From assembly GCF_902859875.1 (NCBI RefSeq), contig NZ_CADIKF010000060.1, positions 1-43,078 on the forward strand: a stretch of 43,078 nt of DNA, written 5' to 3'. The notes beneath the pieces are model-generated. The model was not told where the DNA came from and ran no database searches. It worked only from the letters and a program-made list of their open reading frames with translations. This document shows positions 16,504-25,117 of this stretch, one piece after another. This DNA comes from Paraburkholderia solisilvae. GTDB taxonomy: Bacteria; Pseudomonadota; Gammaproteobacteria; Burkholderiales; Burkholderiaceae. Numbering within the stretch: the first letter of the stretch is position 1; every line of letters starts with the position of its first letter. A program made the position numbers and the translations under genes.

Positions 16504-16968
16504 TTACTCTCCCATGTCGCTCGCCAGTCCCCAGACCACAGCGATGACAAGAAAGATGACGCAAGAACCCCATTGGGTCAGCACGCTCGCCCACGCCTCT
16601 AACGCATGGCCCGATGCCATTTCGGTGTGGCCAGCCAGATTCAGCAGCGTGCCAGCCGCGAGCCGCATCTGCTTTTCCACAAACCACCACTTCATCGTGA
16701 GCGCGATCGATGCCAGGCCGGCACCTATCAGGACGAGACCTAATGTTGGTTCGCGATGGATGTGTGGTCGCTGGGCAGGGATGCGTCGCGCGATCCGCCA
16801 CACCGCCGTGCCGATAACCGCGACGCAGACGACGATAAACCAGACTGGAAAACGCAGACTGGTCGCGACGACAAACCCGACCAGTGTGACAAGTTGTGGC
16901 CACGCCCTTCGCACCAACGCCTCGCAAACTTCCTTCGGTCGGTCCAAGCTTCCTCCCTCGCCGGTCAT
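16504..16968 (-). CDS. Membrane protein of the hyf-like operon
   Basis: The 154-aa product has about four membrane segments (LVTLVGFVVATSLRFPVWFI; LGLVLIGAGLASIALTM; a weaker one; SCVIFLVIAVVWGLASDM). Its ATG overlaps the hyfI stop by 4 bases, so it is translationally coupled to the complex. No known Hyf or Hyc subunit matches it, so it may be an accessory or assembly protein special to this version of the complex. Confidence 0.65.
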   Translation of the reverse strand: MTGEGGSLDRPKEVCEALVRRAWPQLVTLVGFVVATSLRFPVWFIVVCVAVIGTAVWRIARRIPAQRPHIHREPTLGLVLIGAGLASIALTMKWWFVEKQMRLAAGTLLNLAGHTEMASGHALEAWASVLTQWGSCVIFLVIAVVWGLASDMGE

Positions 16969-17492
16969 GGCGCTGGCATCGCGCGTCTCGCTCGCAGCGC
17001 CGTCAGAATGCCTTTGAGCAGGTCAATCGGTGCAGGCGGGCAGCCTGGCACGTAGACATCGACTGGAAGCAGCGTCGACAACGGCCCGCATACTGCGTAG
17101 CTGTCCCTGAAGATGCCGCCTGTGCACGCGCAATCGCCTGCGGCGACGACGAGCTTCGGGTCAGGCGTAGCTTCCCACGCGCGCCGTACTGCCTCCCTCA
17201 TATTCAGGGTCAGTGGCCCCGTCACGAGGAGCATGTCGGCATGGCGAGGGCTCGCGACAAAACGGATACCAAGACCTTCGATGTTGTAGTACGGGTTATT
17301 CAGCGCATGGATTTCCAACTCGCATCCGTTGCACGAACCGGCATCGATCTGCCGAATGCATAGTGCGCGGCCGAGCACGTCAAGGATTTCCTGATGGATA
17401 TGCCGGCTGCCGCCTTGCCACGCGTCATTGGGCTCGGGGACGGGCTCATCTGGCGTAGGCGTTCGCGCATACTGCTTGAGAAGTTGCCACAT
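16965..17492 (-). CDS. hyfI: HyfI/NuoB-like iron-sulfur subunit
   Basis: The 175-aa product belongs to the small-subunit family shared by group 4 hydrogenases and complex I (NuoB). All four ligands of the proximal [4Fe-4S] cluster are present: Cys54 and Cys57 in GSCNGCELEI, Cys121 in AAGDCACTGG, and Cys151 in VPGCPPAPIDLLKG. It should sit in the cytoplasmic arm and pass electrons to the large subunit. Its start overlaps the hyfG stop by one base. The intact cluster site contrasts with the altered large subunit beside it. Confidence 0.85.
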   Translation of the reverse strand: MWQLLKQYARTPTPDEPVPEPNDAWQGGSRHIHQEILDVLGRALCIRQIDAGSCNGCELEIHALNNPYYNIEGLGIRFVASPRHADMLLVTGPLTLNMREAVRRAWEATPDPKLVVAAGDCACTGGIFRDSYAVCGPLSTLLPVDVYVPGCPPAPIDLLKGILTALRARRAMPAP

Positions 17493-19057
17493 CAGAGGTC
17501 ATGCCCCGCGTAATTAAGGTTGAACGACTTGTTGATCAGCGGGAAATCGGGAACGATGTTGCCGACAATCGCATGTTCGAGCGCCGGCCAGTTCTGCCAG
17601 GAAGGATCGTGACAATGACACCGCCTGATCGTGCCGTTCCCGCCCGTCTCGAGTGCGACGAATACTTCTCCGCGCCAGCCTTCGATCCAGCCGACGCCGC
17701 GAGATGGCGGGACATCCGTGTCAACGGGCTCGAGAAGTTCGCCTTCGGGCAAACGGGACAGCAACGCCTCGATCAGGCGAAGCGATTCGTAGACCTCGTT
17801 GAAGCGCACCGCGACACGCGCCGCGACATCGCCCCGTGCATCGCTGACGATTTGCGCGCGTACTTCGTCGTAGGGCGCATAAGGGTGGTCCACGCGCACA
17901 TCCGCCGTGATGCCGCTCGCTCGTCCCGCGAGCCCGCAAACACTGAAATGCCCGGCCACTTTTGCCGTGAGTCTGCCAGTGCCGGCAAAGCGGTCCTGCA
18001 ACCCTGACTGCTCATCGTAGATGCGCTGCATCACGCGGACCTCGGCTTCGATCCGCCTGCACTGGTCCCGCACGGCCCCGATTGCATCGCGGGCAATGTC
18101 ATGTGCGACGCCGCCTGGCACGATCCGGTCCATCAGATACCGGTGGCCGAAAATGCCACGGTTAAACCGCAGCCAGTCTTCCTTCAGCCGGGAAAACTGC
18201 GCGAGGCCGATGGCGAATCCGGCATCATTGCCGAGCGCGCCCAGGTCGCCAAGATGATTGGCGACGCGTTCCCGCTCGAGCAGCAATCCCCTTAGCCATT
18301 GCGCACGGCGCGGGACGGCGACGCCCAGCGCGTTTTCCAGCGCCATGCAGTATGCCCAGGAGAACGCGACCGATGTGTCGCCCGCAATGCGTCCGGCGAC
18401 GCGATGGCCCGCCAGCAGCGGCGTCTCTTCGAAAAGCCGCTCGACGCCGCGGTGCGCGTAGCCAAGCCGTTCTTCGAGGCGCAACACCTTTTCACCGACG
18501 ACCGAGAAACGAAAATGTCCCGGCTCGATGATGCCTGCGTGAATCGGGCCGACCGCAATTTCATGAACTCCGTCGCCTGCAACCTGCACAAACGGATAGT
18601 CCGCCTCGCAAGACTCGAAGTGCTCATGTCCGGACGACTGCTTTCGCAGCGGGAAATAGTCGGCTGGCCAGTTACCATGATTGAGCCATGGCCTGGTATC
18701 CGCCGCGCCGATCGCGCGCACGCCGAGCAGGTCGAAGACCGCTCGCTGCATCCGCGACGCGCACGCGAAGAAGACAGACAGATCGGGATAGCCGTATCCG
18801 TCGCGAGTCGCATCGGCCGCGGCCGGCAACCGCAGCCACAGCAAACCGTCCTCCAACGCATAGGCAGCGCAGATCGAAAATGTGCCAGCCACATCTTCCG
18901 CGCCCCACAGCGAAATCAACCTGCCGCCCTGCTCGCGTGCCGCGACGGCCGCGCGCACCCACGTCGTCGCATCGACATACGCGAAAAAGGCCGCTGCCGT
19001 CCGGGCAACGCGAGGCAGTCGTTCGATACCGTCAAGCCCGAGTGCGTCGATCCGCAT
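17492..19057 (-). CDS. hyfG: HyfG-like large subunit lacking Ni ligands
   Basis: The 521-aa product fuses a NuoC-like N-terminal part (residues about 1-160) to a NuoD / [NiFe]-hydrogenase large-subunit-like part (IHAGIIEPGHFRFSVVGEKV, LGYAHRGVERLFEETPLLAG). Where group 4 hydrogenases have RxCGxC the sequence is RVAGRIAGDTSVAFSWAYC (219-237), so both N-terminal Ni cysteines are missing. The C-terminal DPCxSC motif is replaced by NKSFNLNYAG. The protein therefore cannot bind a NiFe centre and should not make hydrogen. This matches energy-converting hydrogenase-related (Ehr) complexes. Its redox substrate is unknown. It starts 3 bases after the hyfF stop and ends overlapping hyfI. Confidence 0.85.
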   Translation of the reverse strand: MRIDALGLDGIERLPRVARTAAAFFAYVDATTWVRAAVAAREQGGRLISLWGAEDVAGTFSICAAYALEDGLLWLRLPAAADATRDGYGYPDLSVFFACASRMQRAVFDLLGVRAIGAADTRPWLNHGNWPADYFPLRKQSSGHEHFESCEADYPFVQVAGDGVHEIAVGPIHAGIIEPGHFRFSVVGEKVLRLEERLGYAHRGVERLFEETPLLAGHRVAGRIAGDTSVAFSWAYCMALENALGVAVPRRAQWLRGLLLERERVANHLGDLGALGNDAGFAIGLAQFSRLKEDWLRFNRGIFGHRYLMDRIVPGGVAHDIARDAIGAVRDQCRRIEAEVRVMQRIYDEQSGLQDRFAGTGRLTAKVAGHFSVCGLAGRASGITADVRVDHPYAPYDEVRAQIVSDARGDVAARVAVRFNEVYESLRLIEALLSRLPEGELLEPVDTDVPPSRGVGWIEGWRGEVFVALETGGNGTIRRCHCHDPSWQNWPALEHAIVGNIVPDFPLINKSFNLNYAGHDL

Positions 19058-19060
19058 GTA

Positions 19061-20521
19061 TCACCCCGCTATCATCGCTGCCGCCTGCCGGTACCATGCG
19101 GCGAGATACGGCGGAATATAGAGCCCCAACATCAGGCTGAGCGCCAGATGCACGAACACAGGCAGCAGCGCCGGCGGATGCTCGAGCACCGTCGCGGTCG
19201 TACCGCCGAAGACCATGTGCTGCATGCGCGAGAAGATCGTCGCAAACGCGACTGCCAGCGCGAGCAGCAGGAAAGGTGTGGTCCAAGGCAGTTCCCTGAT
19301 CGCATTCGTCAGGATCAGAAACTCGCTTGCGAAAACGCCGAACGGCGGCATGCCGACAATGGCGAGCGCGCCGAGCATCATGCCCCATCCGACCGTCGGG
19401 CTCACGCTCAGCAATCCCCGGATGTCGTCGATCAACTGCGTACGAACCTTCTGCGCCGCATGGCCAACCGCAAAGAAAATCGCCGATTTCACTAGCGAAT
19501 GAACGGTCATATGCAACAGGCCGGCGAAGGTCGCTGCGGGGCCGCCGATTCCGAACGCGAACGTCATCAGCCCCATGTGCTCGATTGACGAATACGAGAA
19601 CAGACGCTTGACATCCTTCTGGCGCAATAGCGAGAACGTCGCGACCATCACAGAAACCAGCCCGAAGCCGACCAGCAGACGCCCGGGCAACCCGTTTTGC
19701 AGCGCGCCATCGGCAAGCACCTTGCAACGAAGGACTGCATACAGCGCGACATTGAGCAGCAGGCCGGAGAGCACCGCGGAAATAGGCGTCGGCCCTTCGG
19801 CATGCGCGTCTGGCAGCCAGTTGTGCATCGGCACGAGGCCGACCTTGGTGCCGTAGCCGATCAGCAGAAATACGAATGCGAGCGACACGATGGTCGGGTC
19901 GAGCGCGCCCTTCATCGCGTTCAGATTGGTCCACAACAGCGCATCCCCGCCTCCGAGTTCCCGGCTCGCCGCGAGATAGAGCAGGATCGTGCCGAACAGG
20001 GCCTGCGCAATGCCGACACCGCACAGGATGAAATACTTCCATGCGGCTTCGAGGCTCGCCGCGGTCCGATACACGCCGACGAGCAGCACGGTCGCAAGCG
20101 TGGCTGCCTCCATCGCGACCCACAGGATTCCCATGTTGTTGGTGAGCAGCGCAAGCAGCATCGCGAACACGAACAGCTGATACATACTGTGATACAGGCG
20201 CATTCGCGCGCCGGTCATCTTGCCGCGGTCACGCTCGATGCGCATGTAGGGCCGGGAAAAGATGGACGTGGTCCAGGCGACGAACGCAGTCAGCGCGACG
20301 AGAAACACATTCAGCGGATCGACGAAGAAGAGCTTTCCGAAAGCGAACGCCGGTCCGAATTCGACCGTGCGCGCAGCCAGCAGAATGGCCGCCACGAGCG
20401 TCAGGAAAGTGAACGCAATGTTCAGCTCCGGCGCGAGACGATGCTGACCGGCGAGCGCCAGGCATCCGCCGGCGACGAGCGGAATGACGCATACCAGCGG
20501 CAGGAGCCAGACATCAGTCAT
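19061..20521 (-). CDS. hyfF: HyfF-like proton-pumping membrane subunit
   Basis: This is a 486-aa antiporter-like (NuoL/M/N-type) membrane protein with about 13-14 helices. Family markers are MGILWVAMEAATLATVLLVG, the channel region GTKVGLVPMHNWLPDAHAEG followed by PTPISAVLSGLLLN, and LFSYSSIEHMGLM. The Lys/His residues of the proton half-channels are kept. It should couple redox change in the soluble arm to ion movement. Its start overlaps the end of hyfE by 8 bases. Confidence 0.88.
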   Translation of the reverse strand: MTDVWLLPLVCVIPLVAGGCLALAGQHRLAPELNIAFTFLTLVAAILLAARTVEFGPAFAFGKLFFVDPLNVFLVALTAFVAWTTSIFSRPYMRIERDRGKMTGARMRLYHSMYQLFVFAMLLALLTNNMGILWVAMEAATLATVLLVGVYRTAASLEAAWKYFILCGVGIAQALFGTILLYLAASRELGGGDALLWTNLNAMKGALDPTIVSLAFVFLLIGYGTKVGLVPMHNWLPDAHAEGPTPISAVLSGLLLNVALYAVLRCKVLADGALQNGLPGRLLVGFGLVSVMVATFSLLRQKDVKRLFSYSSIEHMGLMTFAFGIGGPAATFAGLLHMTVHSLVKSAIFFAVGHAAQKVRTQLIDDIRGLLSVSPTVGWGMMLGALAIVGMPPFGVFASEFLILTNAIRELPWTTPFLLLALAVAFATIFSRMQHMVFGGTTATVLEHPPALLPVFVHLALSLMLGLYIPPYLAAWYRQAAAMIAG

Positions 20522-21176
20522 CTTTGAGCTTTTCGAGGTGGTGAATGTCGAGGCTATCGAATTGCTCGCGGATCTGGAACATGAAGATGCCGAGAATCAG
20601 AATACCCACCAGCACATCGAGGCCGATACCTAGTTCGACGATCATCGGCATGCCGTTGGTCGCTGTAGCAGCCGCGAAAAACAGACCATTTTCCATCGAC
20701 AGGAAGCCGATGACCTGCGGAATCGCCCTCGCCCGCGTAATCATCATCATGAACGACAGCAGCACGCATGCGAGCGCGATGCCGAGCGCGCCGCGGGCTA
20801 CCGACGACGCAAGCTGACTGATCGGCGTCGCGACATTGAACGCGACAATGACGAGTGCGATGCCGATCAGCAGCGTAGTCGGAATGTTAATGAGCTGCTC
20901 GATATCGGCCCTCACGTTGAGTCGCTGGACGAGCCGGTAGAGAATCCACGGAATTACGCCGACCTTCAGCGCGAGCGTGAGCAAACCCGACACGATCAGT
21001 TGTATATCCGCAGTCACGTAGCCGAGCACGAAATTCGCGAACACCAGCGTAACGCCCTGCAGCGTGTAGAGGTGAATCAGCGACAGGACCCGGCGCTGGC
21101 TGAGCATCGCGAACGACAGCATCAGCAGAACCGCGGCGAGCAGATTGATGATCTGCGTGGCTAGCCCATGCATCAT
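20514..21176 (-). CDS. hyfE: HyfE-like membrane subunit
   Basis: The product is about 220 aa and nearly all membrane helices (INLLAAVLLMLSFAMLSQRR; SGLLTLALKVGVIPWILYRL). It matches HyfE, which in group 4 hydrogenases combines a NuoK-like part with extra helices; VLVGILILGIFMFQIREQFD is typical near its end. The reading frame extends upstream to 21440, but ATG-ATG at 21171-21176 overlaps the hyfC stop and starts the conserved sequence. Either ATG is possible. Confidence 0.82.
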   Translation of the reverse strand: MMHGLATQIINLLAAVLLMLSFAMLSQRRVLSLIHLYTLQGVTLVFANFVLGYVTADIQLIVSGLLTLALKVGVIPWILYRLVQRLNVRADIEQLINIPTTLLIGIALVIVAFNVATPISQLASSVARGALGIALACVLLSFMMMITRARAIPQVIGFLSMENGLFFAAATATNGMPMIVELGIGLDVLVGILILGIFMFQIREQFDSLDIHHLEKLKDD

Positions 21177-22123
21177 GCCCCCAGCAGAAAGTGGACGAGC
21201 ATGCCTATCACGGCAAGCAGGAACGCCGTTGCGAGAAATTCCGGCACCCGGAAAATGCGCATCTTCGCGTTGACAGCCTCGATCGCCGCGAGCACCGCGC
21301 CGCCGACCAGCAGCTTGATGAAAAGCGCGGGAATGGCGAACAGCAGCGCACCTGGATTGCCAGCTTCGGCGATCCCCCAGGGCACGAACAGCGCCAGTCC
21401 GATGCACGAGTAGGTGAACAGCTTGAGGCTTGCCGCCCATTCCATCAACGCGAGGTGGCGACCGGAGTATTCGAGGATCAGCGCCTCGTGAATCATCGTC
21501 AGTTCAAGATGCGTGGCCGGGTTATCGACCGGCAACCGCGCGTTTTCGGCAAGCGATACCATTGTGAACGCGATGCCGGCGAACGCGAGGCTCGGATAGA
21601 TCGCGAGCTGCTCATGGCTCAGCGTGCTGACGATTCGCGTAAGCAACGTCGAATGCGTAATCAGCGATGCGGAGAACAACACCATCAGCAGCGCCGGTTC
21701 CGCGAGAAAACCGACCAGCATCTCCCGGCGCGCGCCCAGCGTGCCGAACGCGGTGCCGACATCCACCGCGGCAAGCGATAGCGCGGCACGCGCAAGCGCA
21801 AACAGCCCGACCAGGGCAATCGCGTCGGCCGCTGGCGACAGCGGCAGATCGGTCGACAGCGTCGGCACGATCGCAGCCGCGAGCGTCATGCATGCCCAGA
21901 CCACATAAGGTGCGCCGCGGAAGATCGGGCTCGCATGAACGGCGACGACCGACTCCTTGTTAAACAGCTTGTGCAGCGTGCGGTACGGCTGCCAGATGGA
22001 CGGCGCGCGGCGGCTTTGCAGCCACGCCCGGCACATGTTGATCCAGCCTGTCAGCAAAGGCGCGGCGGACAGCGCCAGCACGACTTCGAGCACCTGGGAG
22101 AGCAGTCCGGATAGCGTCATCAT
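21173..22123 (-). CDS. hyfC: HyfC-like (NuoH-type) membrane subunit
   Basis: This is a 316-aa NuoH/HycD/HyfC-type protein that ties the membrane arm to the soluble arm. Recognisable are GWINMCRAWLQSRRAPSIWQ with PYRTLHKLF, the loop ENARLPVDNPATHLELTMIH and EALILEYSGRHLALMEWAAS, where the acidic residues typical of the family are kept. The ATG at 22123 overlaps the hyfB stop by 4 bases. An open frame extends upstream to 22972 but only as a shadow of hyfB. Confidence 0.88.
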   Translation of the reverse strand: MMTLSGLLSQVLEVVLALSAAPLLTGWINMCRAWLQSRRAPSIWQPYRTLHKLFNKESVVAVHASPIFRGAPYVVWACMTLAAAIVPTLSTDLPLSPAADAIALVGLFALARAALSLAAVDVGTAFGTLGARREMLVGFLAEPALLMVLFSASLITHSTLLTRIVSTLSHEQLAIYPSLAFAGIAFTMVSLAENARLPVDNPATHLELTMIHEALILEYSGRHLALMEWAASLKLFTYSCIGLALFVPWGIAEAGNPGALLFAIPALFIKLLVGGAVLAAIEAVNAKMRIFRVPEFLATAFLLAVIGMLVHFLLGA

Positions 22124-24129
22124 CGGCTCACCAGCACCAGCAGGACGATGAGCACCAGGAAGCTGTACATCAGATAGATGGCAATGCGCCCCGTCTGCAG
22201 CAGTCCGGCCAGTGCGGCGACACGCCTGACCGCACGTTCGACCGGCGCGTATAGCAGTGTCCACGTCCGGTCGGTCGCGGCGACACGATAGACGGGTTGC
22301 GTATCGAACGGAGACGGCAGCTGCCGTTCTATCCTGAACAGCGGCGCGAAGATTTCGCGTATCGGCTGGCCGAACCCCTCCGCCGTATCCTGCATCCGCG
22401 CATTGACGAACGGATAGCCGCACGCCCACGGAATTGCCCTGCGTAGCCGTCCATGATAGAAGCGCCGCACCAGCACCCATGCGAGCGCGCAGCAACCGAG
22501 GAAGAAAAGCAGGAACACCAGCGGCATGTAGCTCGCACGCCCGGCGTTGACGGGCGCGAGCAGCAGCCAGCCGTTGTGCGCAACAGTCTGGCCGATTCCC
22601 GCGCCGATCAGCGCCTGCGTCACGCGATCGAGCACCACAGCGAACTGCACCGGTAACAGGCCGAGCAGCACGCACATCGCCGCGAACCATGCAAAGCCCA
22701 TGCGCTCCCATGGACCCGCGTCGTGTGCAGCGGCAAGCTTCGCCTCGCGGGGCTGGCCGAGAAAGATGATTCCGAAGAACTTCACCATCGTATAACCGGC
22801 GAGCGCAGCAACCAGCGCGATCAGCGCAGCAACGAGCGGGACGATCATGTTCAGGAAGGAGTTGGGCAGCCCGGGCGTGAACAGGAAGCTTTGCAGCAAC
22901 AGCCATTCGGACACGAAGCCGCTGAGCGGCGGCAGGCCCGCGCTCGATAGCGCGCCGAGCAGCGCCGCCCACGCGGTCCAGGGCATGAAACGGATCAGGC
23001 CACCGAGCCGGCCGAGATTGCGCTCGCCGGTAGCATGCAACACCGAGCCGGTCGCGACGAAAAGCAGGCTCTTGAAGGCAGCATGGCTGGCGACCTGATA
23101 GAGCAGCGCGGTGAGCGAGAGCGCTGCGAGCGCCGGCATGTCATACGCGCGGAACAGGATCGCAAGCCCCATACTGACGAACATCAGGCCGATATTGTCG
23201 ATGGACGAATACGCGAGCAGCCGTTTCATGTCCGTCTGGATCGCGCTGAACACGGCGCCCGACAGTGCAGTAAAAAGGCCGAGCACGAGGATTGCAACAC
23301 CCCACCACGCAATCTGCACATGCAGCAGGTCAAATACGCTGCGCAACACGCCGTAGATCCCGGCCTTCAGTACGAATCCACTCATCAGAGCCGACACCGG
23401 GGACGGCGCTGCCGGATGCGCCTGCGGTAACCACACATGCAGCGGGAAAATTCCTGCCTTTGCACCGAAGCCGAACAGCGCCAGCACAAAGGCCAACGAT
23501 GCCCAGAACATGTCCAGGTGCTGCTGACGCATGCCGGAGAACGTGTAGTCGCCACTTTTCGCCTGCAACAACCCGAAACACAGCAGCAACGCGAGCGCCC
23601 CGACGTGCGATATCAGGAAGTACAGGTAAGCGGCGTGCCGTGTCTCAGGGACGCGATGGTTGCTCATCACAAGGAAGGCTGCGGTGAGCGACACCGTTTC
23701 CCATGCAACCATGAACAGATACGCATCGTCTGCGACGAGAACCATCGCAAGACTCGCAACGCATAGGTGATAGCCGAAGCACAGCAGCCCCGGCGGTGTG
23801 CCCTCGCCTTTGCGGAAATAGCCTGCCGAAAACGCGCTCACGCCTGCGGTGACCATCCCAAGCACGGCGAGAAAATAGGCAGAGAGTCCATCCAGCCTGA
23901 CGTGAAACAGTAGCCCCGGAAGCCCGAGTGGCAGGACGGCTTCCTCGGGACCGCAGAAGACACCAGCCATGCCGAGCAGGCAGAGAAGCAGCCCGCACAC
24001 CGCTCCCGCTGGAAACAGGACCCATGCGACAAACCCGGTCCGCCGCAAGCCCGCGAGCCCGAGGACAGCAAGGGTCAGCCAGCCCGCAACGACCAGCAAC
24101 GCTCCCTGGAGTATGGATAGATGTGCCAT
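22120..24129 (-). CDS. hyfB: HyfB-like large membrane subunit, first gene of the operon
   Basis: The product is about 669 aa, of NuoL/HyfB type with some 15-16 helices. Markers are YLFMVAWETVSLTAAFLVMS, the channel block FGAKAGIFPLHVWLPQAHPA with PSPVSALMSGFVLK, and LLAYSSIDNIGLMFVSMGLA. The C-terminal extension (GYPFVNARMQDTAEGFGQPI) is typical of HyfB rather than NuoL. I start at ATG 24129; a GTG at 24153 with GGAGG overlapping it would add eight residues. It opens the minus-strand operon and faces a divergent gene across a 430-bp regulatory region. Confidence 0.87.
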   Translation of the reverse strand: MAHLSILQGALLVVAGWLTLAVLGLAGLRRTGFVAWVLFPAGAVCGLLLCLLGMAGVFCGPEEAVLPLGLPGLLFHVRLDGLSAYFLAVLGMVTAGVSAFSAGYFRKGEGTPPGLLCFGYHLCVASLAMVLVADDAYLFMVAWETVSLTAAFLVMSNHRVPETRHAAYLYFLISHVGALALLLCFGLLQAKSGDYTFSGMRQQHLDMFWASLAFVLALFGFGAKAGIFPLHVWLPQAHPAAPSPVSALMSGFVLKAGIYGVLRSVFDLLHVQIAWWGVAILVLGLFTALSGAVFSAIQTDMKRLLAYSSIDNIGLMFVSMGLAILFRAYDMPALAALSLTALLYQVASHAAFKSLLFVATGSVLHATGERNLGRLGGLIRFMPWTAWAALLGALSSAGLPPLSGFVSEWLLLQSFLFTPGLPNSFLNMIVPLVAALIALVAALAGYTMVKFFGIIFLGQPREAKLAAAHDAGPWERMGFAWFAAMCVLLGLLPVQFAVVLDRVTQALIGAGIGQTVAHNGWLLLAPVNAGRASYMPLVFLLFFLGCCALAWVLVRRFYHGRLRRAIPWACGYPFVNARMQDTAEGFGQPIREIFAPLFRIERQLPSPFDTQPVYRVAATDRTWTLLYAPVERAVRRVAALAGLLQTGRIAIYLMYSFLVLIVLLVLVSR

Positions 24130-24287
24130 CGCGCCCTGTTCTCTTTCCTCCACCTACCGGTCGCCGGGCGAGGCATGTGACGGTGCCTTTCCCACCAGGA
24201 TGCATGTCGCATCCGGCGTGGCCTGCGGTTGCCCGGTGGTTACGGAATCATCGGCCCTACCCTGCAGGATCATGAAATTATCAGAAC

Positions 24288-24306
24288 ATGGTAATGCCGT
24301 TATCAT
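24288..24306. promoter_or_regulatory. 19-bp operator-like palindrome, copy 1
   Basis: ATGGTAA-TGCCG-TTATCAT is an inverted repeat with 7-bp arms and one mismatch. A copy identical at 17 of 19 positions lies at 24445-24463. It sits about 160 bases before hyfB, where a repressor or activator of the operon would bind. The regulator is not identified. Confidence 0.6.
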
Positions 24307-24444
24307 CCTAGCAGCTTTATTCGCAGCAATCCATACACGGAATGAGCAGCTCCGATGGGCGAGAGGAGAGCACCCGGTGATGCGGGCACAGCCGATCATC
24401 ACAATCGGGGGTCGCTCTCTTGCGGTATGCATAACGCACATACT

Positions 24445-24463
24445 ATGATAATGTCGTTATCAT
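24445..24463. promoter_or_regulatory. 19-bp operator-like palindrome, copy 2
   Basis: ATGATAA-TGTCG-TTATCAT is a perfect 7-bp inverted repeat with a 5-base centre, about 97 bases before the divergent gene at 24560. It overlaps another small dyad CGTTA-TCAT-TAACG. Two matching sites 157 bp apart between divergent genes suggest one factor controlling both directions, possibly by looping. Confidence 0.65.
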
Positions 24464-24559
24464 TAACGCATATTCTGCAGATAACCGGTTGAAGCATGCG
24501 AATGAACGAATCTCCGGCGCTCAATAACGGGTATGCCTGCGCCTGGCAAGAGGGTCAAC

Positions 24560-25006
24560 ATGATTGATGTTTCTGTTCCCCTGATGTCGCACAACCATCT
24601 GTATCGCCACGTCCGTGACGTGATGGGTGCCCGCGGCCTGATCGTCGTCGGCATAGGCAAGGCTGGCGAACGCGGTTTCCAGATGCTGTACCGGTTTGCC
24701 GATGTCTGTGACCGCCTCGAGGCATGCGGCATCAATGTCATCTTCGTCTATCCGAAGGAATCGGTGCGTCATGTCTTCGACGCCACGTCGATACGCGGGG
24801 CACACTACCGGCAGAAAGAGTGCCTGTTCCTCGATGAAGGCGGCCGGTTCTTTCGCAGACCGCTCCCCGCAAAATCGCTGCGCGTGGTGCAGCTTGATAA
24901 CGGGGTTCAGTCGATCGCGACAACCGACCTGGCGTTACTCGATGAGACCTGGGATGAACTGCTGCGTACTTTCTTTGCGAGCGTGATTGGACGATGCCTG
25001 CATTGA
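24560..25006 (+). CDS. Unknown protein divergent from the hyf-like operon
   Basis: This is a 148-aa cytoplasmic protein. Residues 20-75 have alternating strands and helices (ARGLIVVGIGKAGERGFQML; CDRLEACGINVIFVYPKESV) reminiscent of a thioredoxin-like or peroxiredoxin fold, but no active-site cysteine pair is present. A Rossmann-like fold is equally possible. The ATG at 24560 is preferred over an in-frame ATG at 24533, as it opens the conserved-looking part. The shared upstream palindromes suggest co-regulation with the complex. Confidence 0.6.
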   Translation: MIDVSVPLMSHNHLYRHVRDVMGARGLIVVGIGKAGERGFQMLYRFADVCDRLEACGINVIFVYPKESVRHVFDATSIRGAHYRQKECLFLDEGGRFFRRPLPAKSLRVVQLDNGVQSIATTDLALLDETWDELLRTFFASVIGRCLH

Positions 25007-25117
25007 TCTACGCAGAACACCGCCTCGTCGAATCAGCGGCCTCTGGCGCCCAGCGCGAAAGCGCTGCACCCCACATCGTTTCACCTGTGATCGACAAACC
25101 GCAACCGGATCTGCGTC

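Noticed and set aside
18299..19495. 398-codon plus-strand frame opposite hyfG/hyfF
   Set aside because: It is the antisense shadow of two clearly recognised genes, with Arg- and His-rich repetitive composition.
17492..24129. Functional hydrogenase-4 or formate hydrogenlyase
   Set aside because: The large subunit lacks all four Ni-ligand cysteines and no maturation or formate dehydrogenase genes are present.
24288..24463. Classical Fur, FNR or Zur boxes
   Set aside because: The AT-rich palindromes look similar at first, but arm length and the 5-base GC-containing centre do not fit those consensus sites well.
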